Source: Microbacterium sp. cx-55
GTDB taxonomy: Bacteria; Actinomycetota; Actinomycetes; Actinomycetales; Microbacteriaceae
DNA length: 64,000 bases
Direction of reading: 5' to 3'
NCBI RefSeq assembly: GCF_021117345.1
Contig: NZ_CP088261.1
Span: 1,302,001 to 1,366,000 of the forward strand
Shown here: one piece after another, positions 1 to 8,772 of the stretch
Position numbering within the stretch: position 1 is the first letter of the stretch
How the letters are laid out: each line of letters begins with the position of its first letter
Notes under the pieces: generated by a model
Told to the model about the DNA's origin: nothing
Database searches by the model: none
The model's input: the letters and a program-made list of their open reading frames with translations, nothing else
Made by a program: the position numbers and the translations under genes

Positions 1-42
1 GCGTGGGGGATGGGGTCTTTGACCGGAGGCGCGGCGTCCTGC

Positions 43-1002
43 TTAGAAACGCGCCTTCTGGAACGCGGGAACGGCTTCCCTGAGTGACAGCCCGAGATTC
101 GCGAGCTTGTCTTTCACCTCATCGACGGATCTCTGGCCGAAGTTGCGGATCCTCATGAGCTGCTCCTCAGACCGAGTGACCAGTTCCGCGACCGTGTGGA
201 TGCCGTCTCGTTTGAGGCAATTGAATGATCGGACGGTGAGATCGAGCTCTTCGATCAGTACGGAGGGCTCGGTCATGACCGTCAGATCGGGCGTCGGACC
301 GAGGCTGACGCCGTCAGCCTCGCCGTTGAGATCGTGCACCAAGCCGAACAGCTCGGTGAGGGTTCGGCCGGCCGAGGCCAGGGCGTCGCGCGGAGAGATG
401 GACGCCTTGGACTCGACATTCAGGATGAGTCTGTCGAAGTCCGTTCGATCGCCCGCACGAATCGCCTCCACGCGGTACGCGACTTTCTGTACCGGCGAGT
501 AGATCGAGTCGATGGGAATCTGGCCGGCCTCGGCATAATCGTTTCTGTTCTGTGATGCCGAGACGTACCCGCGGCCGCGCTCGATGGTCATCTCCATTTC
601 GAACGTCGCGGTGTCGTTGAGGGTTGCGATGACCAGTTCGGGATTGTGCACGACGATGCCCGCGGGAGACGAGATGTCCGCGGCGGTCATCGGGCCGAAG
701 CCGGTCTTGCGCAGGTACGCCCGAACCGGCTCGTCATGCTCACTGGAAACGACGAGTTGCTTGATGTTCATCACGATCTCGGTGACGTCCTCGCGTACGC
801 CGGGGATGGTGCTGAACTCGTGGAGTACCCCGACGACGTGAATGCTGGTGACGGCCGCGCCCGGGATCGAGGAGAGCAAGGTTCGGCGCAGCGCGTTGCC
901 GATCGTGTAACCGAAGCCAGGCTCGAGCGGCCCGACGACGAAGTGCGACCGAGTCTCGGAGACCCGCTCCTCGGTGAGTTCGGGCCGCTGTGCAAGGGGC
1001 AT
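43..1002 (-). CDS. rpoA: RNA polymerase alpha subunit, probable second copy
   Basis: The 319-residue product is a full-length alpha subunit. The amino-terminal domain has the dimerisation and beta-contact stretch [20 protein letters not shown] at about residues 29-48. The carboxy-terminal domain (about 247-305) keeps the DNA-contact residues: Arg and Asn in [10 protein letters not shown] (about R258 and N261) and the NFGQRS helix. It starts at ATG 1002 behind a good AAAGGA site. The usual neighbours (rpsM, rpsK, rpsD upstream) are absent; a TetR gene lies 54 bases upstream on the same strand with no clear promoter between them. This argues for a paralogue beside a normal rpoA elsewhere. GC is about 60-62% in the two lines counted, below most of the window. 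The chromosome's only rpoA remains possible, because the region beyond position 1 (where rplQ could lie) is not visible. Confidence 0.9.
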   Translation of the reverse strand: MPLAQRPELTEERVSETRSHFVVGPLEPGFGYTIGNALRRTLLSSIPGAAVTSIHVVGVLHEFSTIPGVREDVTEIVMNIKQLVVSSEHDEPVRAYLRKTGFGPMTAADISSPAGIVVHNPELVIATLNDTATFEMEMTIERGRGYVSASQNRNDYAEAGQIPIDSIYSPVQKVAYRVEAIRAGDRTDFDRLILNVESKASISPRDALASAGRTLTELFGLVHDLNGEADGVSLGPTPDLTVMTEPSVLIEELDLTVRSFNCLKRDGIHTVAELVTRSEEQLMRIRNFGQRSVDEVKDKLANLGLSLREAVPAFQKARF

Positions 1003-1056
1003 GCAGAATCCTTTCGACTGAGCGCTTCAGGGGAGGCGCGCGCTGCGCTGTTCGGG

Positions 1057-1626
1057 TCAGGCGGCAGTCGCGAGCGTGTTCACGACAGTGACCAGGCGTG
1101 TCACGTCGCCGGGTTGAGTGAGGCCGGCGCGAGCCCGAACTCGAAGCCCCGTGGCTGCGTCTTGCGCAAAGTGCGCAATCTCCACCGCTCGTGATTTCGG
1201 CGTTGCGGTGAATCGGCAGATCTGAGCCGCGATCCGTGCCCGTCCTCGTGCCATATGTCCGTCGAGAATCGCGCCAATCTCCGCATCATCCGCCGGCGTC
1301 GCGGCTGCGGCTGCGGTCGCAAAGCAGCCTCGCGGGTGAGCGTCGTTGCCGGGCGGCGGTGCCAGCAGCGCGCTCAGCGCCTCATTCAGGGAGGTAGCGA
1401 CGGACACGGCGTGATCGCGCGCGGCGTCAGTGGAGTCGATGTAACGGCGCAATGCCGCGACGTAGAGCTGGCGTTTGTCGCCAAACGTGTCGTACATACT
1501 GCGCTTGCCGATCCCCATGCGGGTGCTCAGCTCGGCTGTCGATGATCCCTCGAACCCGTGGTCCCAGAACACCAACATCGCCTGTTCCAGCGCATCGGCC
1601 GGGTTGAACTCTTTGTGTCGAGACAT
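1057..1626 (-). CDS. TetR/AcrR family transcriptional regulator
   Basis: This 189-residue protein has an amino-terminal TetR helix-turn-helix at about residues 10-57, with the typical run FWDHGFEGSSTAELSTRMGIGKRSMYDTFGDK in pieces, and a helical ligand-binding remainder. The start at ATG 1626 is chosen over ATG 1644 because GGAGGA lies six bases ahead of it. It is upstream of and co-directional with the extra alpha-subunit gene (54-base gap), so the two may form one transcript. A palindrome in its promoter region suggests autoregulation, which would then also set the level of the alpha paralogue. The ligand is unknown. Confidence 0.88.
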   Translation of the reverse strand: MSRHKEFNPADALEQAMLVFWDHGFEGSSTAELSTRMGIGKRSMYDTFGDKRQLYVAALRRYIDSTDAARDHAVSVATSLNEALSALLAPPPGNDAHPRGCFATAAAAATPADDAEIGAILDGHMARGRARIAAQICRFTATPKSRAVEIAHFAQDAATGLRVRARAGLTQPGDVTRLVTVVNTLATAA

Positions 1627-1651
1627 GGTTTCCTCCGCTTGCATCGCCCAC

Positions 1652-1679
1652 GAGAACGATTATTGCACCGAACGTTCTC
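1652..1679. promoter_or_regulatory. Candidate TetR operator
   Basis: GAGAACG (1652-1658) and its exact complement CGTTCTC (1673-1679) flank a 14-base AT-richer spacer; the right arm also contains the perfect 8-mer GAACGTTC. The site lies 26 bases upstream of the TetR start codon, where an autoregulator would bind. Binding is inferred. Confidence 0.55.
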
Positions 1680-1732
1680 AAAAAGGCCGTCGCCTCGGTG
1701 GGCGCCGCCGTTGCGGAGCTGCGCCGGTGTGC

Positions 1733-2599
1733 CTACCCGATGAGCGGGCCGCCGCGCTTCCAGTAGCCGAGGAACGACACGCGCTCCTTCGCGATGCCGA
1801 CCTCGCTGACCAGGTACCGTCGGACGGCCGTCGTCGCCCCCGCCTCCCCGGCGATCCAGGCGTAGAAGCCGTCATCTTCACGGGCGGTCGCACCGTGCTC
1901 CGCACCCCATTCCCGCACGGCCGCGTCCACCGACGGTGATCCGTGGTGCAGGAGCCGCAGCCGGACGTGCGCGGGGACGCCGGCCGACACCACGTCGTCG
2001 GCGGGATCCGCGCACTCGAGGATCACGTCTGCATCCGCATCCACCGGCAACGAATCCAGGATGCCGCGCACCGCGGGGAAGGCCGTCTCGTCGGCGATCA
2101 GCAGAAACCGGCGGGCGTCGCCGGGCTGCCAGTGCAGGCCGTATCCGGTCCATCCCATCCGCGAGTCCGGGCCGTTGATGACGACGCGATCACCCGGAAC
2201 GGCCGCCGCAGCCCACGCGGATGCTGGCCCCGCCGGCTCGTGCAGGAAGAAATCCACATCGATCTCGCCCTCGTCGGGCCGGATCGCGGCCGGCGTGTAC
2301 GTCCGCAGCACGTTCCGCTCGTCTTCCGGCAGAGCCCGCCACCGGGCGTACCAGTCGGACGGATGCGGAGTCGGCTCGTCGAGCAGACCGAAATCGGCGA
2401 AGCGGCCACCGGGCAGCGGCAGCACGAGCTTGATGCGCTGATCCCGGCCCCAGGCGGCGAAATGACGGAGGCTCTCGCCCGCCAGCGTCACCCGCACGAA
2501 GCGCGGGCTGAGCATCACGCGCGCACGCACCTCGACCGGGAACGCACTGTAGGCCCAGGGGTGATCCACCGGCGCAGAAGCCGTCTCGCCCGCCGTCAT
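1733..2599 (-). CDS. Siderophore-interacting protein, NADPH-type ferric-siderophore reductase
   Basis: This 288-residue cytoplasmic flavoprotein belongs to the SIP/ViuB family, which reduces ferric siderophores so iron can be released. RTYTP at residues 99-103 is the FAD-binding motif, an IADETAFPAV segment marks the nucleotide domain, and the carboxy-terminal GYWKRGG is typical of the family. Its ATG overlaps the stop of the upstream ATPase gene by four bases (2596-2599), so it is translationally coupled as the last gene of the uptake operon. Iron control through the box at 6499-6517 is expected. Confidence 0.92.
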   Translation of the reverse strand: MTAGETASAPVDHPWAYSAFPVEVRARVMLSPRFVRVTLAGESLRHFAAWGRDQRIKLVLPLPGGRFADFGLLDEPTPHPSDWYARWRALPEDERNVLRTYTPAAIRPDEGEIDVDFFLHEPAGPASAWAAAAVPGDRVVINGPDSRMGWTGYGLHWQPGDARRFLLIADETAFPAVRGILDSLPVDADADVILECADPADDVVSAGVPAHVRLRLLHHGSPSVDAAVREWGAEHGATAREDDGFYAWIAGEAGATTAVRRYLVSEVGIAKERVSFLGYWKRGGPLIG

Positions 2600-3420
2600 G
2601 AGCGGACCCGGGTAGGCGCCGACCCCCGCAGCGGCACCACGAGCGGGCCGCCCGTGACGGGGTCGCGGATCACCACGTTCGCCAGCCCGAACACCTCGTG
2701 CACGCGCTCGCTCGTGATGACCTCTTCCGGCGGCCCCTCGGCGACGATACGACCGTCGCGCATGGCGATGATGTGCGTCGCGTACCGGGCCGCGTGGTTG
2801 AGGTCATGCAGCACGGCGACCAGCGTGCGCCCCTCCGCGTTCAGCGCGGCGAACAGTTCCATGAGTTCGACCTGGTGGGCGACGTCGAGGAACGTGGTCG
2901 GTTCGTCGAGCAGCAGCAGGTCCGTCTCCTGCGCGAGCACCATCGCCACCCACACGCGTTGCCGTTGCCCGCCGGAGAGCGCATCGACGGGCCGCGATGC
3001 GAGGTCGGAGGTGCCGGTCGCCGCCAACGCTCCTGTCACGGCGCGCTCGTCGGCCTCCGACCACTGCCGCACCAGGTTCTGGTGCGGGTACCGGCCGCGG
3101 GCGACGAGGTCGGCGACCGTGATGCCGTCCGGCGCCGACGCGCTCTGCGGAAGCAGACCGAGCCGGCGGGCGACCTCTTTGGCCGGATACGAACCGATCG
3201 CCTGGCCGTCGAGGACGACGCGACCGCTCGACGGGGCGAGCAACCGCGAGAGACCGCGCAGGAGCGTCGACTTTCCGCATGCGTTCGGCCCGATGATGAC
3301 CGTGAAGCCGCCCGGCGGCACCGACACCGACAGGTCGTGAACGATCTCGGTGCGGTCGTACGACAGGCTGATCGCCTCGGCCGACAGGCGCGAGGTCGGT
3401 GCGGTGAAGGATTCAGACAC
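2596..3420 (-). CDS. Iron-siderophore ABC transporter ATP-binding protein
   Basis: This 274-residue ATPase of the FepC/FecE/FhuC family powers ferric-siderophore import. It has Walker A GPNACGKST (residues 44-52), signature LSGGQ (148-152), Walker B LLLLDEP (168-174) and a downstream VLHDLNHAAR switch-histidine region. It starts with GTG at 3420 and overlaps the preceding permease by eight bases. It probably works with the two adjacent FecCD permeases and the lipoprotein at 5520-6455. Confidence 0.95.
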   Translation of the reverse strand: MSESFTAPTSRLSAEAISLSYDRTEIVHDLSVSVPPGGFTVIIGPNACGKSTLLRGLSRLLAPSSGRVVLDGQAIGSYPAKEVARRLGLLPQSASAPDGITVADLVARGRYPHQNLVRQWSEADERAVTGALAATGTSDLASRPVDALSGGQRQRVWVAMVLAQETDLLLLDEPTTFLDVAHQVELMELFAALNAEGRTLVAVLHDLNHAARYATHIIAMRDGRIVAEGPPEEVITSERVHEVFGLANVVIRDPVTGGPLVVPLRGSAPTRVRS

Positions 3421-4468
3421 GGCGGCGGATCTCCCAGATGATCATGAGGACGAGGTAGGCGCCGCCGACCGACACGGTGACGACGCCGACGGGCAGAGCG
3501 GTGGGCAGCACGTGCTGCGCGATGAGGTCTGCGCCGAGCAGCAGCACCCCGCCGAACAGGCCCGACAGCACGAGCGAGAGATGCGGCGTGCGAGCGATGA
3601 GCCGTGCGACCTGCGGGGCCGCGAGCGCGACGAACGCGACCGGACCGGCGACCGTGGTCGCCGCAGCGACGAGGACGACGCCGATGAGCAGCGACGCGGC
3701 GCGGATCGCCGACGGCCGCACACCCGTCGACGCGGCCATGTCGTCGCCGAGTTCGAGCTGCCGAAGGCGAGGCACGAGCATGATCGCGGCCACGACGAAC
3801 GGAAGAGCGCACAGGAGCGCGCCGAGAAGCGGACCCGCGGTGACGCCGTTCAGCGACCCCGTTCCCCAGGCGGACGCGAACATCGCGGTCTCGAGCTCGA
3901 TCTGCAGCAGCATCCACGTGTTCAGCGACGCGAGCATCGCGGAGACACCGATGCCGACGACGATGAGACGGAAGCCCTGCATCCCGCCCCGCGCGGAGAG
4001 CAGCCAGATGAGCGCCGCGGTCACGAAGCCCCCGAGCAGCGACCCCGCGATGAGGGCGCTCCCGCTGCTCGAGACGAACACCAGCGCGAGCAGCATCCCC
4101 GTGAAGGCGCCGTTGGAGAGACCCAGGACGTCGGGACTGGCGAGCGGATTGCGGGTCACGGTCTGGAAGAGCGCCCCCGCGATGCCGAGGAGGATGCCGA
4201 CGGTGATCGCGGCGAGAGCCCGCGGCAGCCGCCAGTCGAGCACGACCGTCCGGTCCATCGCCCCGCCTCCGCCGGTGAGCGCGCGGATCACCTCCGGCGG
4301 CGTGAGCGGATAGGTGCCGAGCCCGAGCGCGAGAACGCCGAGCACGCACAACGCCGCGACGGCTGCGAGCCCGACGACGATGCTGCGCGCGCGCACCGGC
4401 ATCCGCAGCGGACCAATGCGCAGCAGCACGCGTCGGTAACCGACTCCGGATGCGGCGGGCGCGGTCAT
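3413..4468 (-). CDS. Iron-siderophore ABC transporter permease (FecCD family)
   Basis: This 351-residue inner-membrane permease has about ten hydrophobic segments. FecCD hallmarks are present: TRNPLASPDVLGLSNGA near the middle of the first half, and a PHLSLVLSGLFGGVLLLGADL region near the carboxy terminus. The frame is open further upstream, but ATG 4468 is chosen because it overlaps the previous stop as ATGA (4465-4468), the coupling used throughout this operon, and gives a normal family length. It forms the channel with the next permease. Confidence 0.94.
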   Translation of the reverse strand: MTAPAASGVGYRRVLLRIGPLRMPVRARSIVVGLAAVAALCVLGVLALGLGTYPLTPPEVIRALTGGGGAMDRTVVLDWRLPRALAAITVGILLGIAGALFQTVTRNPLASPDVLGLSNGAFTGMLLALVFVSSSGSALIAGSLLGGFVTAALIWLLSARGGMQGFRLIVVGIGVSAMLASLNTWMLLQIELETAMFASAWGTGSLNGVTAGPLLGALLCALPFVVAAIMLVPRLRQLELGDDMAASTGVRPSAIRAASLLIGVVLVAAATTVAGPVAFVALAAPQVARLIARTPHLSLVLSGLFGGVLLLGADLIAQHVLPTALPVGVVTVSVGGAYLVLMIIWEIRRRV

Positions 4469-5523
4469 AGCGCACTCACGCGGCGACGACGGGCGAGGAG
4501 GATCAGCACCGGCGCGCCGACGAACGCCGCCACGATCCCCACCGGCACCTCGGCCGGAGCGATGATGATGCGGCCGAGCACGTCGGCGAGCAGAAGGACG
4601 ACGGGTGCCAGCACGGCGGACAGCGGCAGGATCAGCCGCTGATCGACTCCGAACGTCCACCGGATCACGTGCGGCACCATCAGTCCGAGGAACGAGATCG
4701 GGCCGGCGAGCGCCGTGGCGGCGCCCGCGAGGAGCGTGACCGCGACGATGACACCGATCCGGATGCCGACGATGTTCGCCCCCTGCGCCCGGGCGACGTC
4801 CTCGCCGAGCCCGACCGCGTTCAACCCCGGCGCGAGAACCATCGCGAGAACCAATCCCGCGACGACGAACGGAACCACCGGGACGATGACGTCGAACCCG
4901 CGTCCGAGAAGGGATCCGGCGTTCCAGCTACGCATCGAATCGAACGCATCCGGGTCGCTGAGCGCCAGTCCCGTCGTGATGCCCGAGAGGACGGCGCCGA
5001 GCGCGACACCGGCGAGCGTCAACCGCAGGGGATCGGCCGAGCCCCGCCCGGACGATCCGATGAGATAAACCGCGACGGTCACGATGAGCGCGCCGAGGAA
5101 CGCGAGCCACACGAACTGCGACACATCCCGGAGGCCCAGGAAGCTCACGCCGAGAGCGACCGCGAGTGCGGCCCCCGCATTCACGCCGAGGATGCCGGGG
5201 TCGGCGAGCGGGTTGCGTGTGAATGCCTGGATGAGGGCACCGGCGACCCCGAGGGCGGAGCCGGCGACCAGACCCGCCAGCGTGCGCGGGACGCGCAGAT
5301 CGAACACGACGTAGTCGGTCTCCGGACTGCCCTCACCCCGCAGCGTTCTCCACACCGCATCCAGCGACAGCGGATTGGCGCCGACCGCGAGCGAGAGCGC
5401 GACGGCGAGCGAGAGCACGGCCAGGAGGATCCACGTCCCCCCGACCGCGCGCACTCTGCCCTGCGTGACGCGCGCTCGGCCGTCGGTGACGCGCGCTCGG
5501 CCGTCGGCGCGGGTGGCTGTCAC
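4465..5523 (-). CDS. Iron-siderophore ABC transporter permease (FecCD family)
   Basis: This 352-residue permease is the partner of the gene at 3413-4468. It shows about ten membrane segments and the family motifs TRNPLADPGILGVNAGAA and GLMVPHVIRWTFG. It starts with GTG 5523, overlapping the stop of the lipoprotein gene by four bases. The first 25 or so residues are polar and repetitive (DGRARVT twice), encoded by two perfect 21-base copies. That stretch is unlike family members and could be a dispensable extension. Confidence 0.93.
   Translation of the reverse strand: MTATRADGRARVTDGRARVTQGRVRAVGGTWILLAVLSLAVALSLAVGANPLSLDAVWRTLRGEGSPETDYVVFDLRVPRTLAGLVAGSALGVAGALIQAFTRNPLADPGILGVNAGAALAVALGVSFLGLRDVSQFVWLAFLGALIVTVAVYLIGSSGRGSADPLRLTLAGVALGAVLSGITTGLALSDPDAFDSMRSWNAGSLLGRGFDVIVPVVPFVVAGLVLAMVLAPGLNAVGLGEDVARAQGANIVGIRIGVIVAVTLLAGAATALAGPISFLGLMVPHVIRWTFGVDQRLILPLSAVLAPVVLLLADVLGRIIIAPAEVPVGIVAAFVGAPVLILLARRRRVSAL
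5465..5506. repeat. 21-base tandem duplication inside the permease 5' end
   Basis: Two perfect 21-base copies (5465-5485 and 5486-5506) encode DGRARVT twice in frame at the amino terminus of the permease. A near-match continues on the left. It looks like a recent in-frame slippage event. Confidence 0.85.
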
Positions 5524-6455
5524 CGACGTGCGGCGAGGAACGCCTCGATGTCATCCAGCACGGCCTGAGCGCCCTTCGGGCCGACGCCCGACACCCAGTA
5601 GCTCGTGTCGACCAACGTCACCGAGGGGAAGGCATCCGCGTTCTGAGCGATGGCGGCAGGGATCTCCGCATCGTCATCCACGTCGGTCGCGGTGATGAAC
5701 ACGTGGTCGGCGCGGGCGGAGAGCACGTTCTCCGGCGAGATATCGGCCTGCAGCCCGTCTGCCCAGTCCTGCTCGGGGATGGTGAACCCGACGCACTCGA
5801 GAAGGCTTCCCGCGAACGACACCGGCCCGTAGAGGCTGAGGGTCGTTTCATCGCGGGGCCGGATGAGCTGGGCCGTCTGGCCGTCGACCATGTATTCGTC
5901 GGCCAGCGATGCGCAGCGCTCGTCGACTGCCGACAGCAGGTCGGAGACCTCGTCCTGCCGGTTGAGGGCCTCGCCGATGAGCTCGGCGTTGTCGCGCCAG
6001 GGGTCTGCCTGCGTCGCGATGAACACCGTCGGGGCGATGGACGAGAGCTGGTCGTAGAGCTCGGAGTGCCGGGCCTCGGTGCCGAGAATGAGGTCGGGCT
6101 GCAACGCCGCGATCGCCTCGAGGTCGGGCTCGGGCACGGTCCCCACCGCCTCCACTCCGTCGACATCGAGGTACGCCGGGGTTCCCGCGACGTTGCTCGC
6201 GACGGCCGCGCCGACGGGCACGATGCCGACGGCGACCGCCGTATCGAGCTCGAGCGGCTCGAGGACGATGACGCGCTGCGGATCGTCGGGTACGGCGGTC
6301 GTGCCGCGAGCGTGCTCGACGTCGTGGGTGCCGGAGGACTCGGATGCCGCACCTTCTTCCGAGGGCGATGCGGAGGCGCATCCGGAGAGCAGGAGCAGAG
6401 CGCAGGCCGAGGCGGCGAGAAGCGCGCGGGAGCGGCGGCGGGCGCGTGAAGGCAT
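5520..6455 (-). CDS. Iron-siderophore substrate-binding lipoprotein
   Basis: This 311-residue protein has an Arg-rich start, a hydrophobic stretch and lipobox LLSGC (Cys26), so it should be exported and lipid-anchored outside the membrane. The mature part is a periplasmic-binding type 2 / FecB-like fold with PDDPQRVIVLEPLELD, the usual DLEAIAALQPDLIL and a carboxy-terminal helical half. It is the first gene of the operon and sits directly behind the DtxR/IdeR-like box. The siderophore type cannot be read from sequence. Confidence 0.94.
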   Translation of the reverse strand: MPSRARRRSRALLAASACALLLLSGCASASPSEEGAASESSGTHDVEHARGTTAVPDDPQRVIVLEPLELDTAVAVGIVPVGAAVASNVAGTPAYLDVDGVEAVGTVPEPDLEAIAALQPDLILGTEARHSELYDQLSSIAPTVFIATQADPWRDNAELIGEALNRQDEVSDLLSAVDERCASLADEYMVDGQTAQLIRPRDETTLSLYGPVSFAGSLLECVGFTIPEQDWADGLQADISPENVLSARADHVFITATDVDDDAEIPAAIAQNADAFPSVTLVDTSYWVSGVGPKGAQAVLDDIEAFLAARR

Positions 6456-6498
6456 GACGGATCGTCTTTCTGAGAGGGGGATGGCTCAGCTACGAAAG

Positions 6499-6517
6499 CG
6501 TAGTAAGGCGACCCTAA
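6499..6517 (-). promoter_or_regulatory. DtxR/IdeR-like iron box
   Basis: On the minus strand this 19-mer begins TTAGGGTCGCCTTAC. It matches 13-14 of 19 positions of the classic actinobacterial iron-box consensus (TWAGGTWAGSCTWACCTWA as remembered), with the left half better than the right. It lies 44 bases upstream of the siderophore-binding lipoprotein start, the expected place for iron repression of the operon. Confidence 0.65.
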
Positions 6518-6561
6518 CATTCTCGATCTTCGCGCGCGGAACCCGGCGATGACCGCCGCGC

Positions 6562-7764
6562 TCAGAGTCGCGCGGGGAAGGCGTGACGCCGTCCGTAGAA
6601 GGTCAGCGCGAGCGCGATGGTCCCGAAGACGATCATCACGACCGTGAGCACGAGACCGTCGAACGGGCCCAGCAGAACCGCGCCCAGGATTCCGGCCGTG
6701 AAGATCGCGAGGTTGAACGCGACCGGTAGGAACGAGTTCGTGACATCCGAATCGTCTCCTCCCGCCGTGGTCAGTGCGCCCTGCAGCTGCGCGGAGGCGC
6801 CACCGAACGTCATGCCCCACAGCACCGTCGCGACGACGACGGCGGGAGTCCACGCATGGCCGACCAGCAGCACGACCGCAGCGGCGATGAACAGCACGAG
6901 GCTGCCGTGCAGCAGCGGGCGCGGATGGTGATCCAACAACGCCCCGACGATGACGATGCCGACGACGGAAGACAACCCGAAGACGAGCAACTCGACGTCG
7001 GGGGTGAGCGCGGTGCTCGCTGCCCGCAGATAGGGCGAGATGAACGTGTAGATGGTGTTGTGCGCGAGCATCCACGTGAAGATGACCGCCAGGATCACGG
7101 CGATACCGGGGATGCGGATCACCCGCCCGAGGGGGAGTCGAGATCGTGAGGCCTGGCCCGGGGCGGGTGGCGCGATCACGGCGATCACACCGCCCGCGGC
7201 GACCGCGACCGCCGTCAGACCGGCGAACGCCCAGCGCCAGTCGAACGTCATCCCGATCCAGGAGCCCAGCGGCGTGCCCAGAGCGAATCCGAGCGGCGCG
7301 CCCACGGAGACGATGGCCAGTGAGAGGCCGGCGCGAGACGGCGGGCTGATCTTCCTCCCGTATGCCGCGAGCATGCCCCAGATGACCCCGGAGAACGCGC
7401 CCGCGACGAACCGGGACGCGAGGGAGAGGACGATGTCGCTCGAGATCGCCGTGACGGTGTTCGCGACGATCAGACCGATCAGCGTTCCGAGCAGGAGCGG
7501 TTTGCGTGCGACGCCGCGTGTCAGAGTGATCGCCGGGATCGTGACGATGACCGTCCCGAGGGCGTACGCGCTGACGAAGAGACCGATGACGCCTTCCCCG
7601 GTGCCGAGACCGGCGGCGATCTGGGGCAGCAGGCCCGCCGGCATCGTCTCCATCGCGACCAGCACGAAGCCGATGCACGCGAGGCCCACGAGGGTCGCCC
7701 AGGGGAGCCGGCGGGGGACTCGGGTCGAGGCGGACGGCGGAGAGGAGGTCGTGGTCGCTGTCAT
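6562..7764 (-). CDS. MFS transporter, DHA1-type drug efflux
   Basis: This 400-residue protein has about twelve membrane segments. An early METMPAGLLPQIA segment and an RGVARKPLLLGTLIG loop fit AraJ/Cmx-type proton-driven exporters. Its substrate is unknown. It is transcribed divergently from the helix-turn-helix regulator at 7870, with palindromes in the 105-base gap, so that regulator probably controls it. It lies upstream of the siderophore operon on the same strand, but a 106-base gap with its own iron box separates them, so a shared role such as siderophore export is only a guess. Confidence 0.88.
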   Translation of the reverse strand: MTATTTSSPPSASTRVPRRLPWATLVGLACIGFVLVAMETMPAGLLPQIAAGLGTGEGVIGLFVSAYALGTVIVTIPAITLTRGVARKPLLLGTLIGLIVANTVTAISSDIVLSLASRFVAGAFSGVIWGMLAAYGRKISPPSRAGLSLAIVSVGAPLGFALGTPLGSWIGMTFDWRWAFAGLTAVAVAAGGVIAVIAPPAPGQASRSRLPLGRVIRIPGIAVILAVIFTWMLAHNTIYTFISPYLRAASTALTPDVELLVFGLSSVVGIVIVGALLDHHPRPLLHGSLVLFIAAAVVLLVGHAWTPAVVVATVLWGMTFGGASAQLQGALTTAGGDDSDVTNSFLPVAFNLAIFTAGILGAVLLGPFDGLVLTVVMIVFGTIALALTFYGRRHAFPARL

Positions 7765-7804
7765 GGTGCGATCCAGTCAACGCGTGCCGCTCCGCGCGGG
7801 GGAG

Positions 7805-7818
7805 ACCCCTTCAGGGGG
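7805..7818. promoter_or_regulatory. Palindrome in the MFS/HTH divergent promoter
   Basis: ACCCCT-TC-AGGGGG(T) forms a near-perfect inverted repeat in the gap between the divergent MFS gene (start 7764) and HTH regulator (start 7870). The next 30 bases carry further CCC/GGG half-sites. This is a plausible operator for the regulator. Confidence 0.4.
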
Positions 7819-7869
7819 TGTACCCGGAGAGCACCCCATTACGGGCACGCTCGCCGTACTGTCGTCGGC

Positions 7870-8772
7870 ATGGACAACAACTCCGAGGTGCGTGAGTTCC
7901 TCATGTCCCGTCGCGCCAAGGTCTCACCGGAGCAGGTGGGGCTGCCGGCCGGACCGAATCGTCGCGTCGCCGGTCTCCGCCGAACGGAGGTCGCCGTCCT
8001 CGCGGGCGTCAGTGTCGAGTACTACGCCAAACTCGAACGCGGCGCGATCGGCGGGGCATCGTCGTCGGTGCTCGACGCGATCGCCGCTGCGCTGCAGCTC
8101 GATGACACCGAGCGCACGCACCTGTTCGATCTGGCCCGCGCCGCCGACGGCATTCCGGCGTCGGGGCGTCCGCGACGACGTGCCGCGCGATCGGCCGCCC
8201 CGCGGTCGAGTCTGCAGTGGGTTCTCGGCACGATCACGACCGGCGTGGCGTTCGTCCGCAACTCCCAGCAGGATCTGCTCGCCACGAATGCGCTCGGACG
8301 CGCGTTCTACTCGCCGCTGATCGGCGACGGCGGTCGCACCCCGAACCTCGCCCGATTCCAGTTTCTCGACCCCGCTTCGCGGGATTTCTACCCGGATTGG
8401 GATGCCTTCGCGCAGATGTGCGTCGCGATCATGCGCACCGAGGCAGGCCGCGACCCGCACGACAAAGGACTGCACGACCTCGTCGGCGAGCTCGCGATGC
8501 GCAGCGACACGTTCCGACAGTTGTGGGGATCGCACGATGTGCGCACGCACGGATCGGGCACGAAGCGTTTCCACCATCCCGTGGTCGGCGAACTCGTGCT
8601 CGCGTACGAAGAACTCGTCATCACGGCCGACCCCGGCTGCATCCTCATGATCTACACCGCCGAACCCGGATCGGCGAGCGCGGAGCGCCTCGGACTGCTC
8701 GCCAGCTGGGCGGCGGCACAGTCGCACCCGCTCGACGCGGAGGCGATTAGCCTTCGAATCGATCTCGGCTGA
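7870..8772 (+). CDS. Helix-turn-helix regulator with MmyB-like ligand-binding domain
   Basis: This 300-residue protein has an XRE-type helix-turn-helix at about residues 36-95, with RRTEVAVLAGVSVEYYAKLE, followed by a carboxy-terminal MmyB-like domain (FYPDWD, LVGELAMRSDTFRQLWGSHDV, TKRFHHPVVGEL). The architecture is common in actinobacteria and is often encoded next to the oxidoreductase or transporter it controls. The divergent MFS gene is the likely target. The effector is unknown. Confidence 0.9.
   Translation: MDNNSEVREFLMSRRAKVSPEQVGLPAGPNRRVAGLRRTEVAVLAGVSVEYYAKLERGAIGGASSSVLDAIAAALQLDDTERTHLFDLARAADGIPASGRPRRRAARSAAPRSSLQWVLGTITTGVAFVRNSQQDLLATNALGRAFYSPLIGDGGRTPNLARFQFLDPASRDFYPDWDAFAQMCVAIMRTEAGRDPHDKGLHDLVGELAMRSDTFRQLWGSHDVRTHGSGTKRFHHPVVGELVLAYEELVITADPGCILMIYTAEPGSASAERLGLLASWAAAQSHPLDAEAISLRIDLG

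Noticed and set aside
1..42. Start of rplQ after the alpha gene
   Set aside because: Forty-two bases are too few to judge and show neither a ribosome site with start nor a terminator, so nothing is called.
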